A model generated the notes under the pieces. It saw only the letters and a program-made list of their open reading frames with translations, was not told the DNA's origin and did no database searches. A program made the translations under genes and the position numbers. Source: Pseudomonas cichorii (GTDB lineage: Bacteria > Pseudomonadota > Gammaproteobacteria > Pseudomonadales > Pseudomonadaceae). Taken from it: a DNA stretch of 64,000 bases. This document shows, one piece after another, positions 14,176 through 26,355 of this stretch (its first letter is position 1; each line of letters opens with the position of its first letter). The DNA lies in NCBI RefSeq assembly GCF_003700275.1, contig NZ_RBRE01000044.1, positions 24,250 through 88,249 on the forward strand, written 5' to 3'.

Positions 14176-16584
14176 TTGAAAAAATCCACCACAGCACCAG
14201 CACCCAGCTCTGTTCCGCTCTGGCGGCAGCAACTGCATTATCGGCTCAAGGAAGGTGCACTGATCGCCTTTGGTGCCTTGTGCCTGTACCTGATGATGGC
14301 CCTGTTGACCTACGATCAGAACGATCCGGGCTGGAGCCACACCAGCAGCTCCGCTCAGGTCCAGAATGCTGCCGGCCGTGCGGGTGCCTTCTGCGCCGAT
14401 ATCCTGTTCATGGTCCTGGGCTACTTTGCCTATATTTTCCCTTTACTGCTGGCCATCAAGGCCTGGCAGGTCTTCAGCCAGCGCCACGAGCCCTGGCAGT
14501 GGAGCGGCTGGCTGTTCTCCTGGCGTCTGATCGGCCTGGTATTCCTGATCCTGGCGGGCGCGGCACTGGCGCATATCCATTTCCACTTCGCGGCGGGCTT
14601 TCCGGGCTCGGCGGGTGGGGTGCTGGGTGAAGTGCTCGGCGATCTGGCCAAGAAAGCGCTCAACATCCAGGGCAGCACACTGCTGTTCATCGCTCTGTTC
14701 CTGTTCGGCCTGACGGTATTTACCGATCTGTCCTGGTTCAAGGTCATGGACGTCACCGGCAAGATCACCCTGGATCTGTTCGAGCTTATCCAGAGTGCGG
14801 CCAATCGCTGGTGGATCGCCCGTAGCGAACGCAAGCAGATGGTGGCGCAATTGCGCGAAGTCGATATGCGCGTCGACGAGGTGGTCGCCCCAGTCGTCAG
14901 TGATCGTCGCGAGCAGGTCAAGGCCAGGGAGCGCATTATCGAGCGCGAGGAATCCCTGAGCAAACACATGACCGAGCGCGAAAAGCATGTGCCCGCGGTC
15001 ATCGCTCCGACACTGGCCAAGGCGCCCGAACCGAGCAAGCGTGTCCAGAAAGAGAAGCAGGCGCCACTGTTTGTCGACAGCGCCATCGAAGGCACATTGC
15101 CGCCTATCTCGATTCTCGATCCGGCCGAAAAGAAGCAACTCAACTATTCGCCTGAATCGCTGGCTGCCGTGGGCCATTTGCTGGAAATCAAGCTCAAGGA
15201 GTTCGGTGTCGAGGTTTCCGTGGATTCCATCCATCCGGGGCCGGTGATTACCCGCTATGAAATCCAGCCTGCCGCCGGGGTCAAGGTCAGCCGCATTTCC
15301 AACCTTGCCAAGGACCTTGCCCGCTCTCTGGCCGTAACCAGCGTCCGGGTGGTCGAGGTCATTCCCGGCAAGACCACGGTCGGTATCGAAATTCCCAACG
15401 AAGACCGGCAGATCGTGCGCTTTTCCGAGGTGTTGTCCTCGCCCGAGTACGATAACGCCAAGTCGCCGGTCACCCTGGCGCTGGGGCATGACATCGGTGG
15501 CCGTCCGGTCATCACCGATCTGGCGAAGATGCCGCACCTGCTGGTCGCCGGTACCACCGGTTCCGGTAAGTCGGTGGGCGTCAACGCCATGATCCTGTCG
15601 ATCCTGTTCAAGTCCGGTCCGGAAGACGCCAAGCTGATCATGATCGACCCGAAAATGCTTGAACTGTCGATCTACGAAGGCATTCCGCACCTGCTTTGCC
15701 CGGTCGTGACCGACATGAAGGATGCTGCCAACGCCCTGCGCTGGAGCGTTGCCGAGATGGAGCGCCGCTACAAGCTGATGGCGGCCATGGGCGTACGTAA
15801 CCTTGCCGGCTTCAACCGCAAGATCAAGGACGCCGAAGAGGAAGGCAACCCGATTTCCGACCCGATGTATCGTCGTGAAAGCATCCATGACGAAGCGCCA
15901 TTGCTCACCACCTTGCCGACCATCGTGGTGGTGGTCGACGAGTTCGCCGACATGATGATGATCGTCGGCAAGAAGGTCGAAGAGCTGATTGCACGTATCG
16001 CGCAGAAGGCGCGGGCAGCCGGTATTCACCTGATTCTGGCTACCCAGCGTCCGTCGGTGGACGTCATCACCGGTCTTATCAAGGCCAACATCCCGACGCG
16101 AATGGCGTTCCAGGTGTCGAGCAAGATCGACTCGCGGACCATCATCGACCAGGGCGGTGCCGAACAATTGCTGGGCCACGGTGACATGCTGTACATGCCG
16201 CCCGGCACCAGTCTGCCGATTCGGGTGCATGGCGCGTTCGTTTCCGACGAGGAAGTCCACCGTGTTGTGGAAGCCTGGAAACTGCGTGGCACGCCAAACT
16301 ACAACGACGATATCCTGGCTGGCGTCGAAGAGGCCGGTAGCGGCTTCGATGGCGGTAGCGGCGAAGGCGGTGAAGACAGTGAGAGCGATGCCTTGTATGA
16401 CGAGGCCGTGAAGTTCGTTCTTGAAAGCCGTCGTGCATCGATTTCAGCCGTGCAGCGCAAGCTCAAGATTGGCTACAACCGTGCAGCGCGCATGATCGAG
16501 GCGATGGAAATGGCCGGTGTCGTGACGTCCATGAATACCAACGGCTCGCGTGAGGTCATTGCGCCCGGCCCGATGCGCGACTGA
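14176..16584 (+). CDS. ftsK: DNA translocase FtsK
   Basis: 802-residue septum-located DNA pump for chromosome dimer resolution and segregation. Four N-terminal membrane segments (about residues 28-47, 77-95, 116-135, 170-190), a short charged linker, a motor domain with Walker A GTTGSGKS near residue 460 and Walker B VVVDEFAD near 582, and a C-terminal winged-helix gamma domain that reads KOPS sites. The start is TTG at 14176 (MKKSTTAP), which fits Pseudomonas FtsK. lolA follows. Confidence 0.96.
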   Translation: MKKSTTAPAPSSVPLWRQQLHYRLKEGALIAFGALCLYLMMALLTYDQNDPGWSHTSSSAQVQNAAGRAGAFCADILFMVLGYFAYIFPLLLAIKAWQVFSQRHEPWQWSGWLFSWRLIGLVFLILAGAALAHIHFHFAAGFPGSAGGVLGEVLGDLAKKALNIQGSTLLFIALFLFGLTVFTDLSWFKVMDVTGKITLDLFELIQSAANRWWIARSERKQMVAQLREVDMRVDEVVAPVVSDRREQVKARERIIEREESLSKHMTEREKHVPAVIAPTLAKAPEPSKRVQKEKQAPLFVDSAIEGTLPPISILDPAEKKQLNYSPESLAAVGHLLEIKLKEFGVEVSVDSIHPGPVITRYEIQPAAGVKVSRISNLAKDLARSLAVTSVRVVEVIPGKTTVGIEIPNEDRQIVRFSEVLSSPEYDNAKSPVTLALGHDIGGRPVITDLAKMPHLLVAGTTGSGKSVGVNAMILSILFKSGPEDAKLIMIDPKMLELSIYEGIPHLLCPVVTDMKDAANALRWSVAEMERRYKLMAAMGVRNLAGFNRKIKDAEEEGNPISDPMYRRESIHDEAPLLTTLPTIVVVVDEFADMMMIVGKKVEELIARIAQKARAAGIHLILATQRPSVDVITGLIKANIPTRMAFQVSSKIDSRTIIDQGGAEQLLGHGDMLYMPPGTSLPIRVHGAFVSDEEVHRVVEAWKLRGTPNYNDDILAGVEEAGSGFDGGSGEGGEDSESDALYDEAVKFVLESRRASISAVQRKLKIGYNRAARMIEAMEMAGVVTSMNTNGSREVIAPGPMRD

Positions 16585-16653
16585 TTGACAACCCCGACGC
16601 CGACAACATGTCAGACATGCTGTCGGCGCTACATGAATCCAATGAGGAATCCC

Positions 16654-17277
16654 ATGCGTCTTATCCGCATGCTGTTGGCAACTGCACTGACTTTCTCCGC
16701 GATCCCGGCGCATGCCGACAGCAAGGACGTGGCGCGACTGACCCAGTTGCTGGAAAAATCCCAGACCCTGACCGCCCGCTTTTCCCAGTTGACGCTCGAT
16801 GGCAGCGGCACACAATTGCAGGAAACCTCGGGTGAAATGGCCTTGCAGCGTCCAGGCCTGTTCAACTGGCACACGGATGCACCGCAAGAGCAACTGATGG
16901 TGTCCGACGGCAAGAAGGTTTCGCTCTGGGACCCGGATCTGCAACAGGTGACCATCAAGACCCTGGATCAGCGTCTGACCCAGACGCCGGCCTTGCTGTT
17001 GTCCGGTGACGTGTCGAAGATCAGCGAGAGCTTCGATATCACTGCCAAGGAAGCGGGCGGCGTGATCGACTTCGTGCTCAAACCCAAGACCAAGGACACT
17101 CTGTTCGACAATCTGCGCCTGTCTTTCCGCAATGGCATCATCAACGACATGCAGTTGATCGACAGCGTTGGCCAGCGCACCAATATCCTGTTTACCGGCG
17201 TCAAGGCGAACGAGCCGATTGCGGCCAGCAAGTTCAAGTTCGATATTCCCAAAGGCGCCGATGTCATCCAAGAGTAA
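16654..17277 (+). CDS. lolA: Outer-membrane lipoprotein carrier protein LolA
   Basis: 207-residue periplasmic chaperone that carries lipoproteins from LolCDE to LolB. Signal peptide with hydrophobic core [12 protein letters not shown] and cleavage after AHA at about residue 21. The ATG at 16654 is selected because GAGGA stands 6-8 bases before it, while upstream in-frame codons extend into the ftsK spacer. Sits in the ftsK-lolA-rarA order conserved in proteobacteria. Confidence 0.95.
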   Translation: MRLIRMLLATALTFSAIPAHADSKDVARLTQLLEKSQTLTARFSQLTLDGSGTQLQETSGEMALQRPGLFNWHTDAPQEQLMVSDGKKVSLWDPDLQQVTIKTLDQRLTQTPALLLSGDVSKISESFDITAKEAGGVIDFVLKPKTKDTLFDNLRLSFRNGIINDMQLIDSVGQRTNILFTGVKANEPIAASKFKFDIPKGADVIQE

Positions 17278-17296
17278 AAAGGCCTGAACCCGGATC

Positions 17297-18618
17297 ATGG
17301 ACCTGTTTCGTAGCGAACCGATAGCTCAGCCACTGGCTGCACGTTTGCGTGCCACCAATCTGGATGAGTATGTCGGTCAGGAACACCTGCTCGCTCACGG
17401 CAAGCCTCTGCGCGAGGCGCTGGAGCAGGGTGCCCTGCATTCCATGATCTTCTGGGGGCCGCCGGGCGTGGGTAAAACCACCCTGGCGAAGCTGCTGGCC
17501 AAGGTGTCGGACGCGCACTTTGAAACGGTTTCGGCGGTGCTGGCCGGGGTCAAGGAGATTCGTCAGGCGGTCGAAGTGGCCAGGCAGCAGGCCGGGCAAT
17601 ACGGCCGTCGCACGATTCTGTTTGTCGATGAAGTGCACCGCTTCAACAAGTCGCAACAGGATGCCTTCCTGCCGTATGTCGAAGATGGAACCCTGATCTT
17701 CATCGGTGCGACCACTGAAAATCCCTCGTTCGAGCTGAATAACGCCTTGCTCTCACGGGCGCGGGTGTATGTGCTCAAGAGTCTTGATGAAGCGGCATTG
17801 CGCAAGCTGGTGCATCGGGCGTTGAACGAAGAGCGTGGCCTGGGCCAGCATCGCCTGAGCCTCAGCGACGAAGGTTTCGAGATGCTGATGGCCGCCGCCG
17901 ATGGTGACGGCCGGCGTATGCTCAATCTGCTGGAAAACGCTTCCGACCTTGCCGAGGATGGTTCGCAGATCAGTGTCGATCTGCTGCAAAGCCTGCTGGG
18001 CGACAGTCGTCGTCGCTTCGACAAGGGCGGCGAAGCGTTCTACGACCAGATATCCGCGTTGCACAAATCGATTCGTGGCTCCAATCCGGATGCAGCCTTG
18101 TACTGGTTCGCGCGGATGATCGATGGCGGTTGCGACCCGCTGTATCTGGCGCGGCGTGTGGTGCGCATGGCCAGTGAAGATATCGGCAATGCCGATCCAC
18201 GTGCCTTGCCGCTGTGCATGTCGGCCTGGGATGTGCAGGAACGCCTGGGCAGCCCGGAAGGTGAGCTGGCGGTGGCTCAGGCCATCGTTTATCTGGCCTG
18301 TGCGCCGAAGAGCAATGCGGTATACATGGGCTTCAAGGCCGCGATGCGCGAAGCCACCGAGCACGGTTCGCTCGAGGTTCCGCTGCATTTGCGTAACGCG
18401 CCGACCAAATTGATGAAGCAACTGGGCTATGGCGAGGAATACCGCTATGCCCACGACGAGCCCGATGCCTATGCTGCCGGTGAAGACTACTTCCCCGAAG
18501 CACTTGAGCCGCGTCAGTATTACCAGCCAGTGCCGCGAGGCCTGGAGCTCAAGATCGGTGAAAAGCTCAAACATCTGGCGGCACTCGATGCCGCGAGCCC
18601 TCGTCAACGGAGAAAGTA

Positions 18619-18619
<1 letters not shown>
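17297..18619 (+). CDS. rarA: Replication-associated recombination protein A (MgsA/RarA AAA+ ATPase)
   Basis: 440-residue clamp-loader-like AAA+ ATPase acting at stalled replication forks. Walker [10 protein letters not shown] at about 55-63 and Walker B with the sensor segment LFVDEVHRF at about 110-118; the C-terminal tetramerisation region is full length. Its TAG stop overlaps the GTG start of crcB by one base. Confidence 0.96.
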
Positions 18620-20290
<1,671 letters not shown>

Positions 20291-21685
20291 ATGGAATTCC
20301 TGCCGCTGTTCCACAATTTGCGTGGCAGCCGGGTACTGGTCGTCGGTGGTGGCGAGATTGCCTTGCGCAAATCCCGCCTGCTGACCGAAGCCGGTGCACT
20401 GTTGCGAGTGGTCGCACCCGACATCGAGGCACAGTTGGGCGAGCTGGTCGAGCGCAGCGGTGGCGAATTGATTTTGCGCGGCTACAGCGAGGACGATCTC
20501 GACGGTTGCGTGCTGGTCATCGCCGCCACCGACGATGAACCGCTCAATGCCCGGGTTTCCCATGAGGCACGGCAGCGCTGTGTGCCGGTCAATGTGGTGG
20601 ATGCGCCTGCATTGTGCAGCGTCATCTTTCCAGCCATTGTCGACCGTTCACCCTTGGTGATTGCGGTTTCCAGTGGCGGTGATGCGCCTGTTCTGGCTCG
20701 TTTGATCCGTGCCAGACTGGAGACCTGGATACCTTCTACCTATGGTCAGTTGGCAGGGCTTGCTGCGCGCTTTCGCAATCAGGTCAAAGGCCTGTTTCCG
20801 GACGTGCAGCAGCGCCGGGCATTCTGGGAAGATGTTTTCCAGGGCCCAATCGCCGACAGGCAACTGGCCGGGCAGGGCAGTGAAGCCGAACGGCTGCTGA
20901 TCGCCAAGATCGCAGGCGATGCGCCCAAGGCGCAGGGCGAGGTGTATCTGGTCGGCGCCGGACCGGGCGACCCTGATCTCTTGACCTTCCGTGCCTTGCG
21001 TCTGATGCAGCAGGCCGATGTGGTGCTGTACGACCGTCTTGTGGCGCCTGCGATTCTTGACCTTTGCCGCCGTGATGCGGAACGGGTCTATGTCGGCAAG
21101 CGGCGAGCCGATCATGCATTGCCTCAGGATCAGATCAATCAGCAACTGGTCGATCTGGCCAGGCAGGGCAAGCGCGTGGTGCGCTTGAAAGGCGGTGATC
21201 CGTTCATCTTTGGCCGTGGTGGTGAAGAGATCGAGGAACTGGCTGCCCATGGCATCCCGTTTCAGGTCGTGCCGGGCATTACCGCAGCCAGTGGTTGCGC
21301 GGCATATGCCGGGATTCCGCTGACCCATCGCGACTATGCCCAGTCGGTGCGTTTCATCACCGGGCATCTGAAAGATGGCACCAGCAATCTGCCCTGGAAT
21401 GATCTGGTCGCGCCTGCGCAGACCCTGGTGTTCTACATGGGCCTGATCGGGCTGCCGATCATCTGCGAGCAATTGGTCAAGCATGGCCGCTCGGCGGATA
21501 CGCCGGCTGCGTTGATCCAGCAGGGCACAACCTCAAGCCAGCGCGTGTTCACTGGCACTCTGGCCAACCTGCCGCAACTGGTGGCAGAGCATGAGGTTCA
21601 TGCTCCGACACTGGTGATCGTCGGTGAAGTGGTCCAGTTGCGTGAGAAACTTGCCTGGTTTGAAGGCGCACAATCCAGCGTCTGA
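20291..21685 (+). CDS. cysG: Siroheme synthase CysG (multifunctional)
   Basis: 464-residue fusion. The N-terminal half is a precorrin-2 dehydrogenase/ferrochelatase with Rossmann motif [14 protein letters not shown] (about 17-30) and the phosphorylatable SSGGDAP loop; the C-terminal half is uroporphyrinogen-III methyltransferase with [16 protein letters not shown] (about 220-235). Produces siroheme for sulfite and nitrite reductases. It abuts serS with no spacer. Confidence 0.96.
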   Translation: MEFLPLFHNLRGSRVLVVGGGEIALRKSRLLTEAGALLRVVAPDIEAQLGELVERSGGELILRGYSEDDLDGCVLVIAATDDEPLNARVSHEARQRCVPVNVVDAPALCSVIFPAIVDRSPLVIAVSSGGDAPVLARLIRARLETWIPSTYGQLAGLAARFRNQVKGLFPDVQQRRAFWEDVFQGPIADRQLAGQGSEAERLLIAKIAGDAPKAQGEVYLVGAGPGDPDLLTFRALRLMQQADVVLYDRLVAPAILDLCRRDAERVYVGKRRADHALPQDQINQQLVDLARQGKRVVRLKGGDPFIFGRGGEEIEELAAHGIPFQVVPGITAASGCAAYAGIPLTHRDYAQSVRFITGHLKDGTSNLPWNDLVAPAQTLVFYMGLIGLPIICEQLVKHGRSADTPAALIQQGTTSSQRVFTGTLANLPQLVAEHEVHAPTLVIVGEVVQLREKLAWFEGAQSSV

Positions 21686-21695
21686 CGGTTACTCC

Positions 21696-21719
21696 GGATA
21701 GCCCGCGTGCGGGCTATCC
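21696..21719. terminator. Hairpin between convergent cysG and the GST-family gene
   Basis: Perfect 11-bp stem GGATAGCCCGC / GCGGGCTATCC with a 2-nt loop, exactly between convergent genes. The T-tract is poor, so termination strength is uncertain. Confidence 0.55.
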
Positions 21720-21729
21720 ATCCCTCCGC

Positions 21730-22737
21730 TCAAACTCCCTCGCTGTTCCAGATTCCCTTGCCAGGCAAGCGCTGTCGGTCATGGCTGGCCTCGAAGTTCA
21801 GGGCCGGACCTTTCGGGATGACGCCCGTCGGGTTGATGGTGCGATGGCTGGCGTAGTAATGACCCTTGATGTGCTCAAGGTTCACGGTTTCGGCAATTCC
21901 CGGCCATTGGTACAGCTCGCGTAACCAGTTGCTCAGGTTCGGGTAATCGGCAATGCGCCGCAGGTTGCACTTGAAGTGGCTGTAATAAACCGCATCGAAA
22001 CGCACGATGGTGGTGAAAAGCCGGATATCCGCTTCGGTCAGGTATTCGCCCGCCAGATAACGCTTTTCGCCCAGCAGCTTTTCAAGAACATCCAGCTGGC
22101 TGAACAAGGCATCGAAAGCTTCTTCGTACGCGCCTTGCGAGGTGGCAAAGCCTGCCCGATACACACCGTTATTCACGGTCGGGTAAATCTGCTCGTTGAG
22201 TTGGTCGATTCTCGCTTGCAGGGCATCCGGATACAGGTCCAGGTGATTGCCTGTCAGCTCGTTGAATGCCGAGTTGAACATGCGGATGATTTCCGCCGAC
22301 TCGTTGCTGACGATACGTTGTTGCTGTTTGTCCCACAGCACCGGCACAGTAACGCGCCCGGTGTAGACAGCATCATCGGCGGTGTAGCGCTGATGAAGGA
22401 ATTGCAGATGATCGAGACTGTCGCCGGTTGAGCCTGTCTGTGTGTCGAAGGTCCAGCCGTTTTCCAGCATCAGCCAGCTGACTGCCGAGACGTCGATCAG
22501 GCTTTCCAGGCCTTTGAGCTTGCGCAGGATCAATGTCCGGTGCGCCCATGGGCAGGCCAGCGATACATACAAGTGGTAGCGGCCCGCTTGTGCAGCAAAT
22601 CCACCTTCACCTGTTGGACCAGGGTTGCCACTGGCGGTTACCCAGTTGCGGCGCTGCGCGTTTTCGCGCTGGAAAGCGCCGTCCTTGCTGCTTTCGTACC
22701 ACTGGTCATGCCAGCGTCCTTCGATGAGAAGGCCCAT
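21730..22737 (-). CDS. Glutathionyl-hydroquinone reductase (YqjG/PcpF-type Xi-class GST)
   Basis: 335-residue glutathione-transferase-superfamily protein. The Xi-class active-site motif CPWAHR is at C62-R67, followed by a thioredoxin-like then a helical GST domain. Members reduce glutathionyl-hydroquinones. The ATG at 22737 is supported by GGAG at the right spacing; the upstream TTG frame has none. It stands alone between cysG and ybiB. Confidence 0.9.
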   Translation of the reverse strand: MGLLIEGRWHDQWYESSKDGAFQRENAQRRNWVTASGNPGPTGEGGFAAQAGRYHLYVSLACPWAHRTLILRKLKGLESLIDVSAVSWLMLENGWTFDTQTGSTGDSLDHLQFLHQRYTADDAVYTGRVTVPVLWDKQQQRIVSNESAEIIRMFNSAFNELTGNHLDLYPDALQARIDQLNEQIYPTVNNGVYRAGFATSQGAYEEAFDALFSQLDVLEKLLGEKRYLAGEYLTEADIRLFTTIVRFDAVYYSHFKCNLRRIADYPNLSNWLRELYQWPGIAETVNLEHIKGHYYASHRTINPTGVIPKGPALNFEASHDRQRLPGKGIWNSEGV

Positions 22738-22844
22738 GTCTGACTCCAATCTGTAAATGAATATAGGTTGTGAGTCAGTCTAATCGAGTTGGTTCGACGA
22801 AAAAGCGCAAAGAATGGCCTTGCATGATCGAATAGTTCGATAGA

Positions 22845-23846
22845 TTAAAGGGCCTTGTTACGAAGCTCCCAGAAACTCTCGGCTTGCGCGAAAGCTTCTT
22901 CGCGCTCAATACCCAGGCCGCGCAGGGCAAGGGCAATGGTCGAAATCAGCGCAAGTTGCGGGTAGCTATCCTCTATTTCGCCACGCCACAGGGCCACCAG
23001 TTGTTGTGGGTCCAGCGTTGCGGGTTTGACATGGCGCCTGGGCGAAAGGGCCGGCCATTCCTCATCCCAGCCTTGTCCGTTGCTGGTGCCATACAAGTGG
23101 CTGATGGTATCGGGGTTGATCTCAATCTCGCCGCCATCACCCTTGATCACAATCGCATTGTCGCCCAGCAGCGTGCTGGCCTCGCGGTGCACGCTTTGAT
23201 AGCCCGGATGAAAGATGCTCTGCAGGCCGCAGCGGGCATGCAACGGGTTGAGCACCCGAGCCAGGGAATGGATCGGCGAGCGCAGGCCCAGGGTATTGCG
23301 CAGATCGATCATGCGCTGCAACTGCGGAGCCCAGTCGCCCAGCGGAATGAACGCCAGATTGTGTTGCTCCAGAGCGCTTTCGACCGCCTGCCAGTTACGG
23401 CACAGCGGAATATCCAGCAGGCCGAGCAATTGTTCAGTGTAAAGCCGTCCGGCGGTATGTGCGCCGCCGCCATGCAGCAGCACCTTTATGCCGTTCTGGG
23501 CCAGGCACTTGGCGGCCAGCAGATACCAGGGCAAATGGCGCTTCTTGCCGGCGTAAGTCGGCCAGTCGATATCTACCTGCAACGGCGGGGCTGTCAGGCG
23601 TTCGCGTACTGCCTCGGTGAAGCCGGCCAGTTCTTCCGGGCTTTCTTCCTTGTGGCGTAGCAGCATCAGGAAGGCGCCGAGCTGGGTGTCTTCTACCTGT
23701 TCATCGAGCAGCATGCCCATGGCTTTGCGGGCTTCTTCGCGAGTCAGGTTGCGGGCGCCGCGTTTGCCTTTGCCCAGAATGCGGACGAATTCGGCAAATG
23801 GATGTTCGGCAGGTGTTTCGGTGACGAGCGGGGAATAATCGTTCAT
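22845..23846 (-). CDS. ybiB: TrpD2/YbiB family DNA-binding glycosyltransferase-fold protein
   Basis: 333-residue homolog of anthranilate phosphoribosyltransferase (fold III nucleoside phosphorylase). E. coli YbiB (TrpD2) lacks TrpD activity and binds nucleic acids. The N-terminal helical domain and the LLHGGGAHTAGRLYTEQLL segment are typical. ATG at 23846, overlapping the tusE stop by four bases, so it is the last gene of the tusDCBE-ybiB operon. Confidence 0.88.
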   Translation of the reverse strand: MNDYSPLVTETPAEHPFAEFVRILGKGKRGARNLTREEARKAMGMLLDEQVEDTQLGAFLMLLRHKEESPEELAGFTEAVRERLTAPPLQVDIDWPTYAGKKRHLPWYLLAAKCLAQNGIKVLLHGGGAHTAGRLYTEQLLGLLDIPLCRNWQAVESALEQHNLAFIPLGDWAPQLQRMIDLRNTLGLRSPIHSLARVLNPLHARCGLQSIFHPGYQSVHREASTLLGDNAIVIKGDGGEIEINPDTISHLYGTSNGQGWDEEWPALSPRRHVKPATLDPQQLVALWRGEIEDSYPQLALISTIALALRGLGIEREEAFAQAESFWELRNKAL

Positions 23847-24178
23847 ATGCAATTGGTCGGCTTCGGCAGGCCCGCCAGCTTGGCGGCCAGTTTGGCGGGA
23901 GTGCCATTGAACAGGCGGTTGAGATGCATGCTATTGCCTTTCTCCGGCCCAAGCTTGAGGGCCGTGTATTTGATCAACGGGCGAGTGGCGGGCGAGAGCT
24001 GGAATTGCGCATGGAACTCCCGCAACAGTTGCAGGATTTCCACATGCTCCGGGCTCAGCGCTATGCCTTCTTCGCCAGCCAGTGCCTGCGCGACTTCCAG
24101 CGACCAGTCGTTGAGGTCCTGAAGAAACCCGTCTTTATCCAGAGCAATGCTGCGCTCGGCAACGATCAACTGTTTCAT
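23843..24178 (-). CDS. tusE: Sulfurtransferase TusE (DsrC family)
   Basis: 111-residue DsrC-family carrier that receives persulfide sulfur from TusBCD and passes it to MnmA. The C-terminus NCI has the essential penultimate cysteine C110. Overlaps both neighbours (tusB upstream, ybiB downstream) by four bases. Confidence 0.94.
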   Translation of the reverse strand: MKQLIVAERSIALDKDGFLQDLNDWSLEVAQALAGEEGIALSPEHVEILQLLREFHAQFQLSPATRPLIKYTALKLGPEKGNSMHLNRLFNGTPAKLAAKLAGLPKPTNCI

Positions 24179-24474
24179 AGCCAGGTATTGACCTTGTCGA
24201 AGCGGATCGACAGCTCGACGAAACCCGGATAATCGACGCCGGTGACACCGTCGGGCAACTGCAGATTTCGGGCGCTTATATCTTCATCCAGCGCAAACAG
24301 CCTGAGAGCGGGCATATGCTTTTCCAGCGCCAGCAAAGGGGCGCAGGACGGCATCAATGCGTAAGTCGCATCTCCGCAGAGCAGCAGGCCGTCATCCGGC
24401 CTCAGCAGGCTCAGGCAGCTATCCAGGCGCGTGTCGGCAAACGGCGAGTGAGAGAGAACGTGCAAGGTAGCCAT
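24175..24474 (-). CDS. tusB: Sulfur-relay protein TusB (DsrH family)
   Basis: 99-residue DsrH-type subunit of the TusBCD heterohexamer. N-terminus MATLHVLSHSPFADTRLDSC is typical. One-base overlap with tusC and four-base overlap with tusE. Confidence 0.93.
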   Translation of the reverse strand: MATLHVLSHSPFADTRLDSCLSLLRPDDGLLLCGDATYALMPSCAPLLALEKHMPALRLFALDEDISARNLQLPDGVTGVDYPGFVELSIRFDKVNTWL

Positions 24475-24836
24475 CAGATCGTTATCACTTGATCGTAGCG
24501 GTCCACAAGAGCCGATAGCTCGGATCTTGCGGACAGCTGATTGATTTCGGTATCCAGCTCAGTGCCAGGGATGCCGCGTTCTGCCAGGCTTTGCCCGCAC
24601 GCATAGACCTCTTCGACACCAAATATCGACAGCGCCTTCAGGTTGGCAGTGAGATCCTTCTGTTGCAGCGCCGAGGCGTTTTGCCCGGGCCGCAACTGAA
24701 ACACACCATCGTCCATGAACAGCAGGCCAACCGGCAGATCGTAGGCGCCGCCCGCCAGCACGATATCCAGCGCTTCACGCGCACTGGTGCCAGCCCAGGG
24801 TGCCTGGCGACTGATGATCAATAATGATCTGGCCAT
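24474..24836 (-). CDS. tusC: Sulfur-relay protein TusC (DsrF family)
   Basis: 120-residue DsrE/F-fold subunit. N-terminus RSLLIISRQAPWAGTSARE matches the family. Lies one base after tusD in the same operon. Confidence 0.93.
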   Translation of the reverse strand: MARSLLIISRQAPWAGTSAREALDIVLAGGAYDLPVGLLFMDDGVFQLRPGQNASALQQKDLTANLKALSIFGVEEVYACGQSLAERGIPGTELDTEINQLSARSELSALVDRYDQVITI

Positions 24837-24837
24837 T

Positions 24838-25230
24838 TCAAGGTCCTCCGAAACAGATCAGTCGATCCGCCGATTGCACTGCGTCGTGCAACTGGCCCAG
24901 CCCGGACAATTCCCAGGGTTCAAGAAGGTTTGCGGCCGGACGCTGATAGCGTTCGGCTTCCTCTGCATTCAGCACGCCACGGCGCAAGGCGGCGGCTATG
25001 CACACCACGCCATCAAGCTGGTGCGCGGTGATGAAGTCACGCCACTGCTGCGGCAGATCCTGTTCATCCTGTGGGGTCACGGCATTGGCCGAAGCGCTGT
25101 GCACGCCATCCTGATAGAAAAACAGCCGCACAATCTCATGGCCGCCTGCCAACACCGCCTGGGCAAACAGCAGGGCGCGTCGCGAGGAGGGCGCATGGGC
25201 CGCGGAAAAAAGGGATATGGCGAATTTCAT
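24838..25230 (-). CDS. tusD: Sulfurtransferase complex subunit TusD (DsrE family)
   Basis: 130-residue catalytic subunit that accepts sulfur from TusA. The active cysteine is C77 in the conserved VCIAAALRRGV, equivalent to E. coli C78. The ATG at 25230 (MKFAISLFSA) is chosen over a 20-codon extension that runs into the terminator at 25291. Confidence 0.94.
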   Translation of the reverse strand: MKFAISLFSAAHAPSSRRALLFAQAVLAGGHEIVRLFFYQDGVHSASANAVTPQDEQDLPQQWRDFITAHQLDGVVCIAAALRRGVLNAEEAERYQRPAANLLEPWELSGLGQLHDAVQSADRLICFGGP

Positions 25231-25288
25231 TGTCGGCTCTGTCAGCGGAACATGCGCAATGATAAAGAATTCAGGAAGGCTGGACAGC

Positions 25289-25316
25289 AAAAAGCCCGCG
25301 ATGGCGGGCTTTTTGT
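25289..25316. terminator. Terminator between yccA and tusD
   Basis: Stem AAAGCCCGC / GCGGGCTTT with GATG loop, flanked by A- and T-runs. It lies 30 bases past the yccA stop (minus strand) and upstream of tusD. Confidence 0.85.
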
Positions 25317-25345
25317 TGAAACAGTTGCGATCAGGCGGGCTGCGA

Positions 25346-26017
25346 TCAGTCGTCGCGGCTCATGATGCCGAAGATCTGCAACAGGCTGACGAACAGGTTG
25401 TAGATCGATACATACAGGCTGACAGTCGCCATGATGTAGTTACGCTCGCCGCCATGGATGATGGCACTGGTCTGGAACAGGATGCAGACGGAGGAGAACA
25501 GCACGAAACCTGCGCTGATCGCCAGTTGCAGCCCGTTGATCTCGAAGAACAGGCTGGCCAGCACCGCACCCATCAGGACGAAGAAGCCTGCGGTGATGAA
25601 ACCACCCAGGAAGCTCATGTCCTTGCGGGTCATCAGTACATAGGCCGACAGACCACCGAATACCAGAGCGGTCATCGCGAACGCGGAGCTGACAACTTCA
25701 GCGCCGCCGGACATGCCCAGGTAGCGGTTGAGGATCGGGCCCAGCAGGAAACCCATGAAGCCGGTCAGGGCGAAAGTCGAAACCAGACCCCAGGCCGAGT
25801 CACGCAGCTTGTTGGTGAGGAAGAACAGCCCGTAGAAGCCGATCAGCACCACGAAAATGTTCGGGTAGCCGACGCGCATCTGCTGGGCGACGAAAGCCAT
25901 TACGCCGCTGAACGCCAGGGTCAGGGCGAGAAGACCGTAAGTGTTGCGCAGGACACGACTAACCTCTAGCTGGTCGGCCTGCATGCCGGTTTTAAGGGCG
26001 TAATCCTGTTCGCGCAT
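25346..26017 (-). CDS. yccA: Bax inhibitor-1/YccA family membrane protein
   Basis: 223-residue integral membrane protein with seven predicted hydrophobic helices and the C-terminal NLFVSLLQIFGIMSRDD. YccA homologs modulate the FtsH protease. The ATG at 26017 is preceded by AAGGAG at good spacing; 12 upstream codons lack support. It is the last protein gene before the tRNA and prophage. Confidence 0.92.
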   Translation of the reverse strand: MREQDYALKTGMQADQLEVSRVLRNTYGLLALTLAFSGVMAFVAQQMRVGYPNIFVVLIGFYGLFFLTNKLRDSAWGLVSTFALTGFMGFLLGPILNRYLGMSGGAEVVSSAFAMTALVFGGLSAYVLMTRKDMSFLGGFITAGFFVLMGAVLASLFFEINGLQLAISAGFVLFSSVCILFQTSAIIHGGERNYIMATVSLYVSIYNLFVSLLQIFGIMSRDD

Positions 26018-26139
26018 TGCGAAACTCCTTCCTGTTGAAATGTTGAGTTGCAAAGATCATAACAGAGGCGTTGCAACTGGCCACCCAGAGAGTTTGACAG
26101 CGTGTTTCATTCCGGTATTATGGCGCCCGCAACGCAAGT

Positions 26140-26227
26140 GGAGGTATGGCCGAGTGGTTTAAGGCAGCAGTCTTGAAAACTGCCGACTGTAACAGGTCCT
26201 AGAGTTCGAATCTCTATGCTTCCGCCA
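26140..26227 (+). tRNA. tRNA-Ser(UGA)
   Basis: Cloverleaf with acceptor GGAGGTA paired to TGCTTCC, discriminator G and encoded CCA; anticodon stem GCAGT/ACTGC with loop CTTGAAA, anticodon TGA; long variable arm as expected for serine; T-loop GTTCGAATC. 88 nt. The prophage integrase gene begins 129 bp beyond its 3' end and points toward it, so this is the probable attB. Confidence 0.96.
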
Positions 26228-26230
26228 TAT
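26188..26230 (+). other. Probable prophage attL (tRNA-Ser 3' end)
   Basis: The tRNA 3' half (T-arm through CCA) adjoins phage DNA with a tyrosine integrase gene at 26356. The matching attR copy was not found anywhere in the rest of the window, so the prophage extends past 64000. The exact core is not determinable here. Confidence 0.5.
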
Positions 26231-26237
26231 TCGAGAC

Positions 26238-26268
26238 GTCAAAGCCCTGATTATTCAGGGCTTTTTCG
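26238..26268 (+). terminator. Terminator after tRNA-Ser
   Basis: AAAGCCCTGA-TTAT-TCAGGGCTTTTTC hairpin with T-run right after the tRNA. Confidence 0.85.
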
Positions 26269-26355
26269 TTTCTGATACCTCCATTCATGCCCCCTCAAAA
26301 TCACCTTTCGTTCCGAAACTTTTGCAGGCGTTCCGAAACTGGTACCTCTGTAAGG

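Noticed and set aside
13886..14179. 97-codon frame before ftsK
   Set aside because: Composition like non-coding DNA and runs into the ftsK start; no homology recognised.
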